Below, piece after piece: positions 8,127-18,961 of a stretch of 64,000 nucleotides of DNA. Every line of letters begins with the position of its first letter. Position 1 is the first letter of the stretch. Location of the stretch: NCBI RefSeq assembly GCF_040451425.1, contig NZ_CP144374.1, positions 1,652,501-1,716,500 on the forward strand, written 5' to 3'. Origin of the DNA: Thermodesulfovibrio sp. 3462-1. GTDB lineage: Bacteria; Nitrospirota; Thermodesulfovibrionia; Thermodesulfovibrionales; Thermodesulfovibrionaceae. Position numbers and translations under genes: made by a program. Under the pieces are notes generated by a model. It had not been told where the DNA came from. It ran no database searches and saw only the letters and a program-made list of their open reading frames with translations.

Positions 8127-11100
8127 TATTTTCTCCCCCTTCTTCATCCCCACTTAACCTAAATTCAATTTCATAGTTTTTAATAAATTCTACTTCCTCA
8201 TTTGTTAAGCCATAAAGTGGACCAATTATATCGTCAATCTTATCTACCAAATGTTTTGACTTTGCTATTTTATATTCCTTAAATTCATTGATATTAGCAT
8301 ATCTTTTTGTTTTTCTTATATTCGCATGTCTTTCAATATCTTGTAAGTATTCATCATATACTCTTTCAAGAGTACCAATAATTTCACTATTTAACTTCTC
8401 TAAAGGTATGGGAAAAGATTCTATTTCGTAAGATTTTAAATCTAAATTATTTGAATAAATCTGGTACCACCAGAAAAATAAGTTGCTGCTTAAGATAGCA
8501 CCAATTGAATTTGCTATCTCACTATCAAAGTAAATAGCTTTCTCTTTTGTAGAATTGGTTGAGTAATTTGTAATAACTTTAAAATACCTTCCTCCTGTAG
8601 TGCGATAATAAATTGGTTTTCCTTTTTTTCTTAATAAATCTTTTATTTTTGTTTTAATTTTAAATAACTTCTCCAGTATATCTTTTTCTATCTTTAAGGA
8701 AATTTTGGGGTATCTACCGCGTAATTTATATTCTTTGACATCAATAAATTGAAGATTATTTGAAAGATCTTCTAACCTAAATCCCTTACCTTTACGATAC
8801 ATTTTTGTAAGCAGAATTTTTTCCGCAGGTGTAAGAGTTTTTATAAAGCTAATAATTGAAGTATTTACAACAGCACTTTCAAATACAGGTTGTGGTCTTA
8901 CTGCGTAGGATGAAATCTTTATAATTTTGCAGTTATTTTCCAGAAGTTCATGTAACGAAACCATGGAGTCTGAAGAAGTGACAGAAATTGGCGTTATAAA
9001 AATAAGATTTCCATTTTTCTTAAGGATGTTAAAACCCCTCTCTATAAATAAAGCGAATGTATCAAAAGAACCTTTTTTGTTTTTGCTTCCCACACATCGG
9101 TAAAATCGTTTAAAAAAAGGAATAGCTCTGTCATCATATTTTCCTCCATACGGCGGATTAGCAATTACTATATCAAAGCCACCTTTCTGATGAAAGACCT
9201 CTGAAAAATAAACCTCAAAGTCAAATTCTTTATGTCCATTCGTAATTTCAAAAATCAACCTATCAATTTCTTTTTTTAATTCTTGCTTTTTAGTGGGATT
9301 TATCTCATTAAAGTACTTTGATTTTAACTCTTCAAGTTTTCTAAATGCGTCAGCATTAAATAAATTCTTCTCAACTCCTAAAAGCGAATTTCCACATACA
9401 ACCTTATAATCAAGATTTGGAAGTGGTTTTATGTTATAAAAATCTTCTTCATCAACCACAAGGGAAAGCCAGAATCTTAATTTACATATTTCAACTGCTC
9501 CAGGGTCAATATCAACGCCATAAAGGGAATTTTCAATACAATGTCTTTTGATTTCATATGTGTTTAATTTCCTTTTAAGATAAATGGAAAGCAAACTTCT
9601 TAATTTTACAATTTCATGCATCATACCTATGGGAAAGGCACCAGAACCGACCGCTGGGTCGCATACCTTTATATCAGCGAGTAATCTGTCAATTTCTTCG
9701 GCATTTTTAATTATGCTTTCAGGCATTTTATGTTCATACTTTGTTTCTTTCTGCTCACCTTTTTCAATTTTGTCTTTCTTTTCAAGGGCGGTTCTTTCAT
9801 ACTCTAAAATTAAATCTGCATATTTTACAAATTCCTCAATATCTTCCCTTCTTACTTTTCCACTTAGTTCCGTTTCAAGATAATTTATCAAACTCTCTTG
9901 GCACATATAATGGACAATCTCTCTTGGTGTGTAATAAACCCCATATTCTTTGTTAAATTTTGTCTCTTCGCCTCTACTCCCAGACTTCAAAACTTTTACA
10001 TATTCATCAAAATTATCCGGACGAATGGCATTCAGTTTTTCATAGATTTTTCCGAGTAGTTCAGGGTCAAGGGCAACCTCTTTTTCAAGTGGTTCTTCTT
10101 CATTTACTGTAAAATTATATCTGTCAAAAACATCAAGGATGCCGTCTCCTACATCACCTTCTTTTGTTCTGTTTGAATTTGAGAAAAGTTCATTTGGTAA
10201 AAGAATATCAACATTAACCCAGTCAAAATTATTTGACGGGTCAAAAAGACCACCATTCAAAAAAGGGATTTTACAATTAAATCTGCTGTAATAATGATCA
10301 TCTGCACTTCTATCTATTCTTAACGCTTCATAAAAAAGTGGTTCAAGAATGTCATTATAGAAGTTTTTGTAATCTCCAAATTCTTTATTAAATAATCTCC
10401 TTATAAAATCTTTTGGACCTTCTCCCCAAGGTTTTCCTCTTTCAACGCCAAACCATCCTTTCTTTTGTAAGAAATAAAGAAAAACAATTTGCCCGAGAAG
10501 TTTTTTAGCAAAATCAACTGTATTAATGTTCTTCCGCTCAAATTCTTCTTTTACTTTCTTGTCTCTATTGACAATTTTATCAAGCTCAAGCTTTGTTCTT
10601 ATAAAAATGTCTCTATATTTTTCAAAAAACTCCTTTGTGACAACTTCAACATCAAAGGCTTTTTCTAAATCTTCAAGCGTGGGCTTCCAATTATCATTTT
10701 CAAGAATTGGCAAAAATCTTGATTGAGCGGTGTGACTCTTTTCATTTTTGCCAACTAAGAATGACCATCTTTTTGCAGGGGTGAATTCTTCTACAGGTTT
10801 TGGTTTGCCGGGGATTGCCTCTTTAAAGTGGTAATCAAGTTTTACAAGAGAAAACCGCCAATCCTCTTCATTTGGAGAAACAAAGGCAACGAGGGCTGCA
10901 TCTTTTTCTGTAGTTGTTCCAAGTTTTCCTCTTAAATACTCAGCAACAAAGTTTCTCTGGGCAGTTCGTGCCCTGTAAAGAGATTGTCCTTTTTTTAGTT
11001 TTACAACCAATATGTCAATCTTTTTACCGCCACTGCCTTCATAGCGACCAATTCTTTCCCAAGAGCTGATGAAATCAAGGTATCTTTCGGTAATCCCCTG

Positions 11101-11238
11101 TGTTCCATATCTCGGCTCAAGGGCTTTAGTCCTATCATAGCTCTTAAATAGATTGGCAATGAATTCTACAAACCTTTCTTTCTTAAAAGGATTTTCAAAA
11201 GTTTCAATTATCAGATTTTTTGCCTGTTCTCTATTCAT
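8116..11238 (-). CDS. Eco57I-family DNA adenine methyltransferase, type IIG-like restriction-modification protein
   Basis: This 1040-residue protein has the SAM motif I 'DPAVGSGAFPIG' at 526-537, preceded by 'YGVYYTPREIV' (432-442), and the catalytic NPPY at 694-697. It should methylate adenine N6 in a specific site. The N-terminal ~200 residues ('GGKKIDILVVKLKKGQSLYR', 'RTAQRNFVAEYL', 'EEDWRFSLVKLDYHF', 'EKSHTAQSRFLPIL') are the conserved N-terminal domain of this restriction-associated class. Part of it may be a nuclease (D75 and K80 in 'DILVVK' fit a PD-(D/E)XK pattern loosely), but I cannot prove it. The C-terminus ends 'LYGLTNEEVEFI'. It lies 49 bases downstream of the broken MNT gene in the helicase operon. 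Confidence 0.85.
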   Translation of the reverse strand: MNREQAKNLIIETFENPFKKERFVEFIANLFKSYDRTKALEPRYGTQGITERYLDFISSWERIGRYEGSGGKKIDILVVKLKKGQSLYRARTAQRNFVAEYLRGKLGTTTEKDAALVAFVSPNEEDWRFSLVKLDYHFKEAIPGKPKPVEEFTPAKRWSFLVGKNEKSHTAQSRFLPILENDNWKPTLEDLEKAFDVEVVTKEFFEKYRDIFIRTKLELDKIVNRDKKVKEEFERKNINTVDFAKKLLGQIVFLYFLQKKGWFGVERGKPWGEGPKDFIRRLFNKEFGDYKNFYNDILEPLFYEALRIDRSADDHYYSRFNCKIPFLNGGLFDPSNNFDWVNVDILLPNELFSNSNRTKEGDVGDGILDVFDRYNFTVNEEEPLEKEVALDPELLGKIYEKLNAIRPDNFDEYVKVLKSGSRGEETKFNKEYGVYYTPREIVHYMCQESLINYLETELSGKVRREDIEEFVKYADLILEYERTALEKKDKIEKGEQKETKYEHKMPESIIKNAEEIDRLLADIKVCDPAVGSGAFPIGMMHEIVKLRSLLSIYLKRKLNTYEIKRHCIENSLYGVDIDPGAVEICKLRFWLSLVVDEEDFYNIKPLPNLDYKVVCGNSLLGVEKNLFNADAFRKLEELKSKYFNEINPTKKQELKKEIDRLIFEITNGHKEFDFEVYFSEVFHQKGGFDIVIANPPYGGKYDDRAIPFFKRFYRCVGSKNKKGSFDTFALFIERGFNILKKNGNLIFITPISVTSSDSMVSLHELLENNCKIIKISSYAVRPQPVFESAVVNTSIISFIKTLTPAEKILLTKMYRKGKGFRLEDLSNNLQFIDVKEYKLRGRYPKISLKIEKDILEKLFKIKTKIKDLLRKKGKPIYYRTTGGRYFKVITNYSTNSTKEKAIYFDSEIANSIGAILSSNLFFWWYQIYSNNLDLKSYEIESFPIPLEKLNSEIIGTLERVYDEYLQDIERHANIRKTKRYANINEFKEYKIAKSKHLVDKIDDIIGPLYGLTNEEVEFIKNYEIEFRLSGDEEGGENNEN

Positions 11239-11287
11239 CGTTTAAACTTCCTTTTTATTTCAATTGCTCTTATTCCTTCTTTCTTCT

Positions 11288-11586
11288 TCAAAGGAAAATT
11301 GCCTCCTTTAAAATATGCCTACTTATATGTGGTTTCAGCCCCTTTTTCATCACGAGATCAACCTTCACCCCAAGTATACGCTTAAAAAATTTTCTAAATG
11401 TACAAATTCAAGTAACCCTATCTCAGCACTTTCATCAAATCCAACAAGTATATCCAGATCGCTTTTTTCCCTCTGTTCTCCTCTAACATAAGAACCGAAA
11501 ATTCCAATTTCTTTCACTTTATATCTTTCTTTAAGATATGGCTTTAGTTCTTTCAATTTCTCTTTTATCTCTTCAAGGCTTTTCAT
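11288..11586 (-). pseudogene. MNT-type nucleotidyltransferase, frameshifted
   Basis: The start overlaps the helicase stop by 14 bases. The protein has the minimal nucleotidyltransferase motif '[20 protein letters not shown]' (GSx10DxD). The frame breaks in an A4T6 run near 11390. One added A restores '[20 protein letters not shown]' to a stop at 11288, giving ~99 residues. MNT proteins pair with HEPN toxins, adding AMP to silence them (MntA-HepT, family knowledge). No HepT follows here, but a decayed one lies at 21905-22249. Either a real mutation or a homopolymer error would explain it. Confidence 0.75.
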
Positions 11587-14500
11587 TTTCCCCCTCTGTT
11601 AAATAAAGTGATAGAATAACCTCCCTTTTTCCTTCTGTTATAGCAGAAGTCTCTACATAATGGCTTTTAAGAAAAACAGGTGAGATCTCCCTTTGTAGGG
11701 TCCCAATAACTTTCAATGGATTTTGAATGTCTTTTCCAAGTTCACTTAAGGCTTTAAGGGCTTTCTGAACTGTCTTTTTCGGTAATGAACCTTCTTCAAG
11801 CCGGTTTATAAGTTTTTTAAGGTATTCTTCCTGCTCCTCTGTTAATTGTTTACTATTTTTCTGTGTCACTTTAAGGATTTTAAGAAGTTTTGTTGAGCTA
11901 TCTCTACTTTTCTTAGAACGGATTTCTATTATTTCCTCAATTGTGGCATTTAAAAATGCAGTTTTATTCTTATTAAGGAGTTCGTAATATTTTTCAAGTG
12001 GGAGTTTTGCTTTTTTTTCATCTGGGGAACTTTCAAGAATCTTTGCAGCTGTCAAAAAGTCAAATTCTAATGTGGATTCACCGTCCGATAAAAAGAATTT
12101 CATCAGTTTTCCCTTTCTGAAAAAAGTGAGCAAAGAATGAGGGGTTACATATTCCTTCAGGCTTTCTGAAAACACTTTTGCTGAACGGGCTTTCTTAGGA
12201 AGGCGCTTTATTTTCTCAAAAAGCTCAGGATTTTTATCTCTTATATCTTCAATAATCCTTAAATACTTAAGCTCGCTTTCTTCTCCATCGTCTTCTGTAA
12301 TGGTTTTCTTTGAAAGGAGTTTATCAAATAATTCGTGGGATGAAACTGGCTCACCCTCAGTGAGTATAGCGGAATCTCCACCAAGCATGGTTAAAAACGC
12401 CTCTATTTTTGAGCGTGCAATATTGGTAAGTGCAATCTCTGAATCTGCCTGCTTTGTTGGGAAAAAGTTGAATGTGTAGATTTTATCAAAGGGTGTATCA
12501 ATACGATTAACTCTACCAACCCTTTGAATTAGGCGGGTTGGATTCCAGGGGATGTCATAATTTATGACAATATTTGACCTGTGAAGATTTACACCTTCAG
12601 AGAGAACCTCGGTTGAGACAAGGATTCTGTAATCATCTTTTTTGTTCCTTACTCTTGCATCAAAATTTTCTATTACTTTATCTTTAACATTTTCTGAAGA
12701 GCCACCATGAAAAGATAGTGCTATCTCTCCAAATTTATCATTTATATTTTTTGTCAAATATTCTGCGGTCTCCTTTGACTCTGTAAATATGATTATCTTT
12801 TTGTCTTTCAAAATTTTATTGTTCTTCAAGTTGTCAAGCAAGGTCTCGAGTTTTGGGTCCCTTGTAATGGATTCCCAGCTGGATTTTATTTTTTTTAAAA
12901 TTTCAAGGTCTTTTTCAAGATCTTCCTCAAATTCAGGTTTAAAATCAGAACTTGAATACTTTTCTGCTTTTCCTTCATCAATAAGTTTCTGGATTGCCTC
13001 ATCATCACCTTCTTCCAGAAGTTCAAAAATTTTATTTATATATCCCTTACTAATCCAAACATTCCCATTTTCGTATTCTTTAATAAAATTCTCATAGGAA
13101 CGAATAAATCTATCAATAGTTTTTCTGAATGCATAAAAACTACTCTCAAGGCGTTTAACAAGAAGCACTTTCATAAAGCCACCCATATTTCTTTGGGACT
13201 GGGCTTCAAGAGGTGGGATCCCCCTCTTTAAATAAAGTAAAGGAGTATAACGAGCATAGGTAAATTCCTGCGTTATTAATCTAACTGTTTCCATAAAGAT
13301 TCTGTCTTCCTCTTCACTTAGCTGATAAAAAAGTGGCTTTGGATCCTCTACTTCTGGAAATTTGACATTATTTCTTTCCAAATCCTCTGCAAAGTATTTT
13401 TCAATTTCAGTTCTTGTTCTTCTAACCATTATGTGTTTTAAAACTTTATCACGGATTTCTTTGGCAATATCTTTTGTTATTTCAATAAATTTGTCATAAT
13501 CTTTTTGACGGTTAACTTTCTTTAACTTATTTTCAAGTCTTCCGAAAAAATCTTCAAGATCTGGAACACCGGGAATATTGCTTTTTCTTGGATTTTGAAA
13601 GATTTTAATCTGTGCAAGAATATCTTTTGGCGAGTTATTATAAGGTGTAGCAGAAACTAAAATCACCCTTTTCCCACGACAGATTTCTGCAATGTCTTCA
13701 TAACTAACTGTTGTTTCAGTCCTAAAGCGGTGTGCTTCATCTATAATAATGTTTTTATATTCTCTCTGATCTGTTAATGCTTTAGCGTCATCAAGCTTAC
13801 CAATAGAGACAAACTCAGCTGGTATATGAAAATCAGCAAAAACATTTGGCCAGGAGCCCGGGTTATTTTTATTAAGCAATGCTGGTGGTGCGATAACAAT
13901 GGTTCTTCCATCAAGTTGCCCACAGAGCATAGCGGTAACATATGTTTTTCCAAGTCCAACTACATCAGAAATAAATACTCCTCCATACTCTTCTAATGTT
14001 TTCTTTGCATTTAGAACTGCTTGCTCTTGATATTCAAATCTTTTAAAGTTTTCGGGTAGATATTTTATGAAGACTTCGTCAGTTCTGCTCAATTCATCTT
14101 TAAAATATTCGTATAGAAATTTTAGATAAAGCTCATAAGGAGTGATATTGTTGTTTACCCAGGTTTTTCCTTTTATTGTCTGGACATAGTTTTCAGATAC
14201 ATCAACCGCTTTTTTCCATAATTCTTCAAATCTCTCTTTTGCAAACTCATAATCAGCACGATTTTTCAGTTCTACATTAAACTCAAGGTTATCCTGAAGC
14301 CCCGCCTGGGTAAAATTGCTTGAACCAGTTATTACGCGTCCTACATCTCTATCGCCTTTCTTAAAAGTGATAATATATAATTTTGCGTGAAGATTTTGAG
14401 AAGGATAAGCTCTTATTTCAACTTTTCCATCGTTTATCCATTTAATGAATTTTTGAATTCCAACTTCAACATCTATACTATCCTCCGAATTGTCCATTTC

Positions 14501-14797
14501 TTCTATAATTCTGTTTTCGACTATTTGCTTCGTTTCTGCATGAGATAATTGATGAGATTGCTTAATTAATTCATAGCTTTCTTTATCTATTCCTATTCCT
14601 ATAAGGATTCTTATCTTTTCAGTGTTTTCTAATGGTTTAGACAATAACTTAAATCCAGTAAAATGAAAATAAGCAACTAAACAATCAAAAAAACGGGCAT
14701 CTTTTATTAATTGGACAAATCTATCCAACAAAGATTGACCCGGCTCATTAGTTATAAATGTTAAATCAAGAAGGGGGTTATTTCCTTTGTTTTCCAT
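11573..14797 (-). CDS. PLD-nuclease / SF2 helicase of a restriction-type system, copy 1
   Basis: This 1074-residue protein starts with a phospholipase D-like nuclease domain (residues ~10-215; 'HAKLYIITF', '[20 protein letters not shown]'). An SNF2-like SF2 helicase follows: motif I '[14 protein letters not shown]', motif II 'IIDEAHRFR', motif III '[10 protein letters not shown]', then '[20 protein letters not shown]' and '[11 protein letters not shown]'. The last ~190 residues form an extra helical domain. Such proteins travel with methyltransferases in restriction clusters (family knowledge), so it probably translocates on and cuts unmodified DNA (inference). It heads the minus-strand operon helicase-MNT-methyltransferase-Mrr_N. 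A near-identical, truncated copy lies at 29119-31791. Confidence 0.85.
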   Translation of the reverse strand: MENKGNNPLLDLTFITNEPGQSLLDRFVQLIKDARFFDCLVAYFHFTGFKLLSKPLENTEKIRILIGIGIDKESYELIKQSHQLSHAETKQIVENRIIEEMDNSEDSIDVEVGIQKFIKWINDGKVEIRAYPSQNLHAKLYIITFKKGDRDVGRVITGSSNFTQAGLQDNLEFNVELKNRADYEFAKERFEELWKKAVDVSENYVQTIKGKTWVNNNITPYELYLKFLYEYFKDELSRTDEVFIKYLPENFKRFEYQEQAVLNAKKTLEEYGGVFISDVVGLGKTYVTAMLCGQLDGRTIVIAPPALLNKNNPGSWPNVFADFHIPAEFVSIGKLDDAKALTDQREYKNIIIDEAHRFRTETTVSYEDIAEICRGKRVILVSATPYNNSPKDILAQIKIFQNPRKSNIPGVPDLEDFFGRLENKLKKVNRQKDYDKFIEITKDIAKEIRDKVLKHIMVRRTRTEIEKYFAEDLERNNVKFPEVEDPKPLFYQLSEEEDRIFMETVRLITQEFTYARYTPLLYLKRGIPPLEAQSQRNMGGFMKVLLVKRLESSFYAFRKTIDRFIRSYENFIKEYENGNVWISKGYINKIFELLEEGDDEAIQKLIDEGKAEKYSSSDFKPEFEEDLEKDLEILKKIKSSWESITRDPKLETLLDNLKNNKILKDKKIIIFTESKETAEYLTKNINDKFGEIALSFHGGSSENVKDKVIENFDARVRNKKDDYRILVSTEVLSEGVNLHRSNIVINYDIPWNPTRLIQRVGRVNRIDTPFDKIYTFNFFPTKQADSEIALTNIARSKIEAFLTMLGGDSAILTEGEPVSSHELFDKLLSKKTITEDDGEESELKYLRIIEDIRDKNPELFEKIKRLPKKARSAKVFSESLKEYVTPHSLLTFFRKGKLMKFFLSDGESTLEFDFLTAAKILESSPDEKKAKLPLEKYYELLNKNKTAFLNATIEEIIEIRSKKSRDSSTKLLKILKVTQKNSKQLTEEQEEYLKKLINRLEEGSLPKKTVQKALKALSELGKDIQNPLKVIGTLQREISPVFLKSHYVETSAITEGKREVILSLYLTEGENEKP

Positions 14798-14831
14798 TTT
14801 TCATCAAATTCTTAATCTAATTTTTAGCCAA

Positions 14832-14860
14832 ATTATAGCATATCCTATCACTTTTATCTA
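14832..14860 (-). promoter_or_regulatory. Candidate promoter of the helicase-methyltransferase operon
   Basis: On the minus strand a perfect TATAAT (14832-14837) is preceded, after 17 bases, by TAGATA (4 of 6 matches to TTGACA). It lies about 35 bases before the helicase start. The rest of the spacer to 15008 shows nothing recognisable. Confidence 0.4.
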
Positions 14861-15008
14861 TCTTCTAAACCTTTAAGAAAGTTGTTTATGTTTTAGATTG
14901 ATTTTTCTAGATGATTTGAAAATTAAGAGGTTAGCCAAAGCTCCCCTGATAAAACCTTTTTTGTTCCTTGCAAATTAAGTCTAATAGGATAATATCTCAT
15001 TTTTAAGA

Positions 15009-16247
15009 TTATCTGAGTTTATTGAGAATATATAAACTTCTGTTAAGATCAGCTTTTCCAATAGTATGAGGAACGATACATACATTAAAATTCCCATAAA
15101 GTGAAATATTTTGATGCACTAAATATAAACTTTCTTTTCTTTTTATACAAAGTTTTCCTTCCTCGTCCTTTCCGATATTTAAGTCTAAATAGGTTCTATT
15201 ATCTAAAGTGCAGAGCCAGAGCCCTTCTTTTTCTTTATCTGTAAATTTATCAGTCATAACTTTTTTAACCTTTTTTCCTTTAGCATGGGCTTCGACTAAT
15301 TTTTCAATCTCATAGGATTCTTGAACAGATAAATCATACCAATCCTCTAAATTTGGGTCCATTTCGAGATAACAAATCTTTAAACCATCTTGATTAATAA
15401 AATTTGCATGACAGACCTCACAGCGAACCTTCGAAAGAACTTTATTTTTTATGAAAAATATTATCCGATAAAATTTTATGACAAGTAAAACAGCTAACTT
15501 CCTTTTGGCCATTCATAATTTCATTCTTTCTATGACAGTCTATGCAAGAAAAATTTTTTTCTTTGTGAATATCTCTCTTTAAATTATAGGCCTCAATTCC
15601 ATAAGGTCTCTCCGGGACTTTACCCTCAATAAAGGGTGACCGATAATCTATAAACCAAGGATGGGGAGAATAGCCATAATAATCCCATCCAACGCGTATG
15701 CTATAATGACAGGAAAGGCAAGTTTCATCCTTTGGTTTTAAGCCCTCATGAATTTTATGGCAACTAAGACATCCCCTTTTTCTCGTAGTTTTAGGATAAT
15801 TTTCACCTTGGTTAAAGATATGACAGGTAAGGCATCTTCTTTTAAGAAAATCAATTAGGAGACCCGTTTTTGTACTAAAGTTCCCTTCAAGCTTAGAAAA
15901 TTCATAAAAATTTCTAACTTTTAGAGAAATTCCAAAACCTTTAAAAATACTTTTTAATTCCCTTTCGTAAGTAAAATGAAGAGAATTTGTGAAATTTTTG
16001 ACTTCTTCAGGGTGACAGCTTGCACAGCTCTTTTCAACCTCTTCGTAAGTGGTAAAGTTATTTAGTCCTTTATGGACCTCTTTTTTATTTAGAGTTCCTT
16101 CTTTTCCCCGTGACAAACTGTGCAGGAAATCTTTGCATGAGAAAAAGTCTCCTTTTTGTGGCAATCCAAACAGGTATACTTCGAAAAATTTTTGGATGTG
16201 CAGGCATTTAATGCTAAAAGAATACTAAAAAAAATTAAAGGGAACAT
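15009..16247 (-). pseudogene. Nine-heme c-type cytochrome lipoprotein, two frameshifts
   Basis: The ATG at 16247 opens a lipoprotein signal ('LIFFSILLALNAC', lipobox LNAC), so the product would be exported and membrane-tethered. Heme motifs in order are CLDCH, CTVCH, CASCH, CLTCH, CLSCH, CLSCH, CIDCH, CFTCH and CEVCH. Frames break twice: near 16095-16110 (GGGGAAAA run, one base missing) and at 15445-15450 (run of six A on the coding strand, one base extra). Repaired, it is ~412 residues with a heme-free C-terminal ~120. Multiheme cytochromes carry electrons in anaerobic respiration (family knowledge). Its start overlaps the SPL gene by 13 bases. As written, no intact cytochrome can be made. 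Confidence 0.8.
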
Positions 16248-17335
16248 AATCTCATAGCAACTCTGTCAAGTCTTTGAGCAACCTCTTCGGAGCTTTTTAG
16301 AGGAATACCTAAGACTTCTTCCCATATTCTCTCACTCTCCATACAAAAGTAATAGGTAATATCATTTAGTGTCTCTTTGATAAGTTTACCGAAGGCTTGG
16401 TAAAGAGCTTTTCTGATTTCAATATAATATCTTTTCTTTTGATCAAGCCCCTCAATAAATTCATAGGAATAAATAGTGGTATGAGGAAATCTCTTTTGGG
16501 CAATTTCTTTTAAAATTTTAGGATATCTTAAAGTTCCAAGACTTATCCAGGCTATTTTATTGTGAGGAAGGTTATGCAAAATAGTTGCAAGAACTTGAGG
16601 ATATTCTGCTTCAGCTCCTGGATAGAAAATTATAGGATCAAAGTGGAAGGCCACACTAAATCCCTTTTCAGCAGCTTTTTTTGCGCTCTCAAGCCGTGCC
16701 CAAAGGGAAGCTGTTCCTTTTTCCTCAGTTGCAATGATTCTCTCTGTATTAACGGACCAAGCAAAAATTATGCGCGGATCTCCTTCAAATTTACTAAAAA
16801 ACTCCTCTGTAAGAGCAATCTTGGTTTTCAGTTCAAGCACTCCATAGGGTGATTTTTCTTTCCAAAAATAGATTAATTTTTCTGAAAGCTGAGTGATTCT
16901 CTCAAGGGCAAGGCTATCTGTAAACTCTCCGGTTCCAATTCTTGTTATCTTCCCCTGATTTTTACGTAGCCTTAAAAAATTTTCGAGGACTTTAAAACCA
17001 TCCTCTATAAGATTTCCCCATACTTTAAGTCCTGGTCTATTTAGATAAACTTGAAGAATGCAATAGGAACAATCAAGAGGGCAGCCCTCTCCTATGTGAA
17101 AGATATTATATCCACAACAAAGATATTTTTTAGTTCCCGGGCAGGGTTTAATAAAGTCTCCTTTAAACTCAAGGATAAAAAGTCTCTTTTTTCCCAAACT
17201 AACTAATTTTTCCTCAGGTAAGAATTCCCATTGGAAGGCTTCATAGGAAGGAATAATTTGATAGTTTGAGAATCTATTTATAATCGCTTGGGTGAGAGAG
17301 TAGGGTAGGGCCTTTTCTTCTACGAAGATTTGCAA
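16235..17335 (-). CDS. SPL-family radical SAM protein (spore photoproduct lyase-like)
   Basis: This 366-residue protein has the cluster motif 'GEGCPLDCSYCILQVYLNRP' (CxxxCxxC for the 4Fe-4S cluster and SAM), preceded by 'CPGTKKYLCCGY'. Its length and 'RIGTGEFTDSLALERITQLS' followed by 'VLELKTKIA' match SPL-family proteins. True spore photoproduct lyase repairs thymine spore lesions, but family members in non-spore formers have unknown substrates (family knowledge). The likely start is the TTG at 17335, 2 bases after the asd stop; no better start is visible. It lies in a decayed neighbourhood but is itself intact. Confidence 0.8.
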   Translation of the reverse strand: MQIFVEEKALPYSLTQAIINRFSNYQIIPSYEAFQWEFLPEEKLVSLGKKRLFILEFKGDFIKPCPGTKKYLCCGYNIFHIGEGCPLDCSYCILQVYLNRPGLKVWGNLIEDGFKVLENFLRLRKNQGKITRIGTGEFTDSLALERITQLSEKLIYFWKEKSPYGVLELKTKIALTEEFFSKFEGDPRIIFAWSVNTERIIATEEKGTASLWARLESAKKAAEKGFSVAFHFDPIIFYPGAEAEYPQVLATILHNLPHNKIAWISLGTLRYPKILKEIAQKRFPHTTIYSYEFIEGLDQKKRYYIEIRKALYQAFGKLIKETLNDITYYFCMESERIWEEVLGIPLKSSEEVAQRLDRVAMRLCSL

Positions 17336-17337
17336 GG

Positions 17338-18359
17338 CTATAAATACTTTTCAATTAAGACTTCCGCAATTTGCACAGCATTAGTGGCTGCACCCTTTCT
17401 CAAATTGTCTGCCACAATCCAGAGATTTAAGCCATTTTCAATCGAAAAATCTTCTCTAATTCTTCCCACAAAAACTTCATCTCTTCCTGCTACTTCAATT
17501 TGCAGGGGATATAGTTTTTGCTGAGGATCATCAAGAACTATTACCCAGGTGCCTTTCTTAGAATCTCTATTACCTCTTCGACCGACAATTTTTTCTCTGT
17601 TTCTACATTTACAGATTCAGCATGACCGTAAAAGACAGGAACTCTTACTGTAGTAGCTGTAACCCTAATACTAGGGTCTTCCATAATTTTTTTAGTCTCT
17701 TCAACCATTTTCATTTCTTCTTTAGTGTATCTATTTGGCAAAAAAACATCTATGTGAGGAATACAATTAAAAGCTATAGTTTGAGGTAGATGTTTAGCAG
17801 GAGGTAGAGGTTCTCCTGAACACCAAGCCTTAATCTGGCTTATAAGCTCATCAATAGCCTTTTGTCCTGCCCCTGAAACGGATTGATAAGTGGAGACTAC
17901 AATTCTCTTAATTTTAGCTACCTCATGGATAGGTTTTAAGGCTACCACCATTTGAATAGTAGAACAATTGGGATTAGCAATGATACCTTCGGTTTTGTAT
18001 TTGGAAATAGCATGAGGGTTAACTTCAGGAACTACAAGGGGGACCTCTGGATCCATCCTCCAGGCACTTGAATTATCAATTACTACAGCACCATCATTTG
18101 CAAATTTGGGAGCATATTCTAAGCTTCTTTGGGCCCCTGCAGAAAAAAGAGCTATGTCAATTCCTTTGAAACTTTTAGTCTCTTCAAGAACCTCAACATT
18201 AATTTCTTCACCTCTAAAAGGGATTTTTATTCCCTTTGATTTTGGTGAGGCAAATAATCTTAATTCTTTTACTGGGAAGTTTCTTTCTTCAAGGACATTG
18301 ATCATCATTCTTCCTACAGCCCCAGTTGCTCCAACTACAGCTACTGTGTATTCCTTCAT
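17338..18359 (-). pseudogene. asd: Aspartate-semialdehyde dehydrogenase, one frameshift
   Basis: Asd reduces aspartyl phosphate to aspartate semialdehyde for lysine, threonine and methionine synthesis. The N-terminal part has 'VVGATGAVGRMMINVLEERN', the catalytic cysteine 'IANPNCSTIQMVVALKPIH' and 'STYQSVSGAGQKAIDELISQ'. The frame stops after codon 272 at a GGG run (17544-17546). Adding one G continues with 'VIVLDDPQQKLYPLQIEVAG' and 'DNLRKGAATNAVQIAEVL' to a stop at 17338, giving the normal ~340 residues. A good ribosome site (GGAGGTATTTTC) precedes the ATG. An essential gene with a frameshift implies an assembly error or a second copy elsewhere. Confidence 0.85.
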
Positions 18360-18445
18360 GAAAATACCTCCTTCCTTGAGATTTTAAGGAAAGTCTAAAT
18401 TAGATCAAATGAAAATTACCACGATGAAATTGCTTTGACAAGAGT

Positions 18446-18792
18446 TCAAACTTTTTGCTGTAGGAGAATCCCAACAAGTTCCTGCAATCTCTGGGATAGT
18501 TTAAGAAGTTCTTCAGGGGGGATTTGTTTTATTATTTCTCCTGTGTCTTTTCTTATAACCTGAACCACAAGAGTTTCATATTTTTTATCATAAACTATCT
18601 TTGCATCAAGGTCAAAGAGGGTCAAAAATTCCTTAAAATGTTCGGCAATTTCCTTTAGCTTTTCCTTATCTATTCTTAGGGAGGGCTCTTTAATAATTTC
18701 TTTTTTATAACTTTCGTTGCTTCATTAGGAAAGTTTCCCTTTTGTGCTAAAGTTTGATCTAAGACCAAATTTTTATAGAGTTCGACTTTCAT
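18446..18792 (-). pseudogene. flaG: FlaG-family flagellar protein, one frameshift
   Basis: The start ATG at 18792 opens 'MKVELYKNLVLDQTLAQKGN'. After 37 codons the frame is lost in an A6 run near 18712-18717. The next frame reads 'KEIIKEPSLRIDKEKLKEIA', then 'FDLDAKIVYDKKYETLVVQV' and 'TGEIIKQIPPEELLKLSQRL'. The 'I.QIPPEE.L' ending is the FlaG signature (family knowledge). FlaG influences flagellar filament length. No other flagellar gene is nearby, so this copy is isolated and probably not functional as written. Confidence 0.75.
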
Positions 18793-18895
18793 AATAGTCC
18801 CCTTTTTTAGAGAGTTTTTTATAATTTTCGGAAAAAATTTGAGTTACTTTAATTTAATAAACTCCTCTTTAATTCTAACCCACTTAGCATCTAAT

Positions 18896-18923
18896 TTGAC
18901 ATTAAATTAGGATGTATTAAAAT
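18896..18923 (+). promoter_or_regulatory. Sigma-70-type promoter of mrp
   Basis: A perfect TTGACA (18896-18901) and TAAAAT (18918-18923) are spaced by 16 bases, ~40 bases before the mrp start. The -35 box lies within an inverted repeat CTAATTT (18891-18897) / AAATTAG (18904-18910), a possible operator. AGGAGG precedes the ATG. Confidence 0.6.
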
Positions 18924-18961
18924 AATTTTTAAACTATAAGCTCACTTAGGAGGAACTTTCT

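Noticed and set aside
11573-14797. DISARM system call for the PLD-helicase
   Set aside because: The DrmA/DrmB DUF1998 proteins are absent, and PLD and helicase are fused rather than separate.
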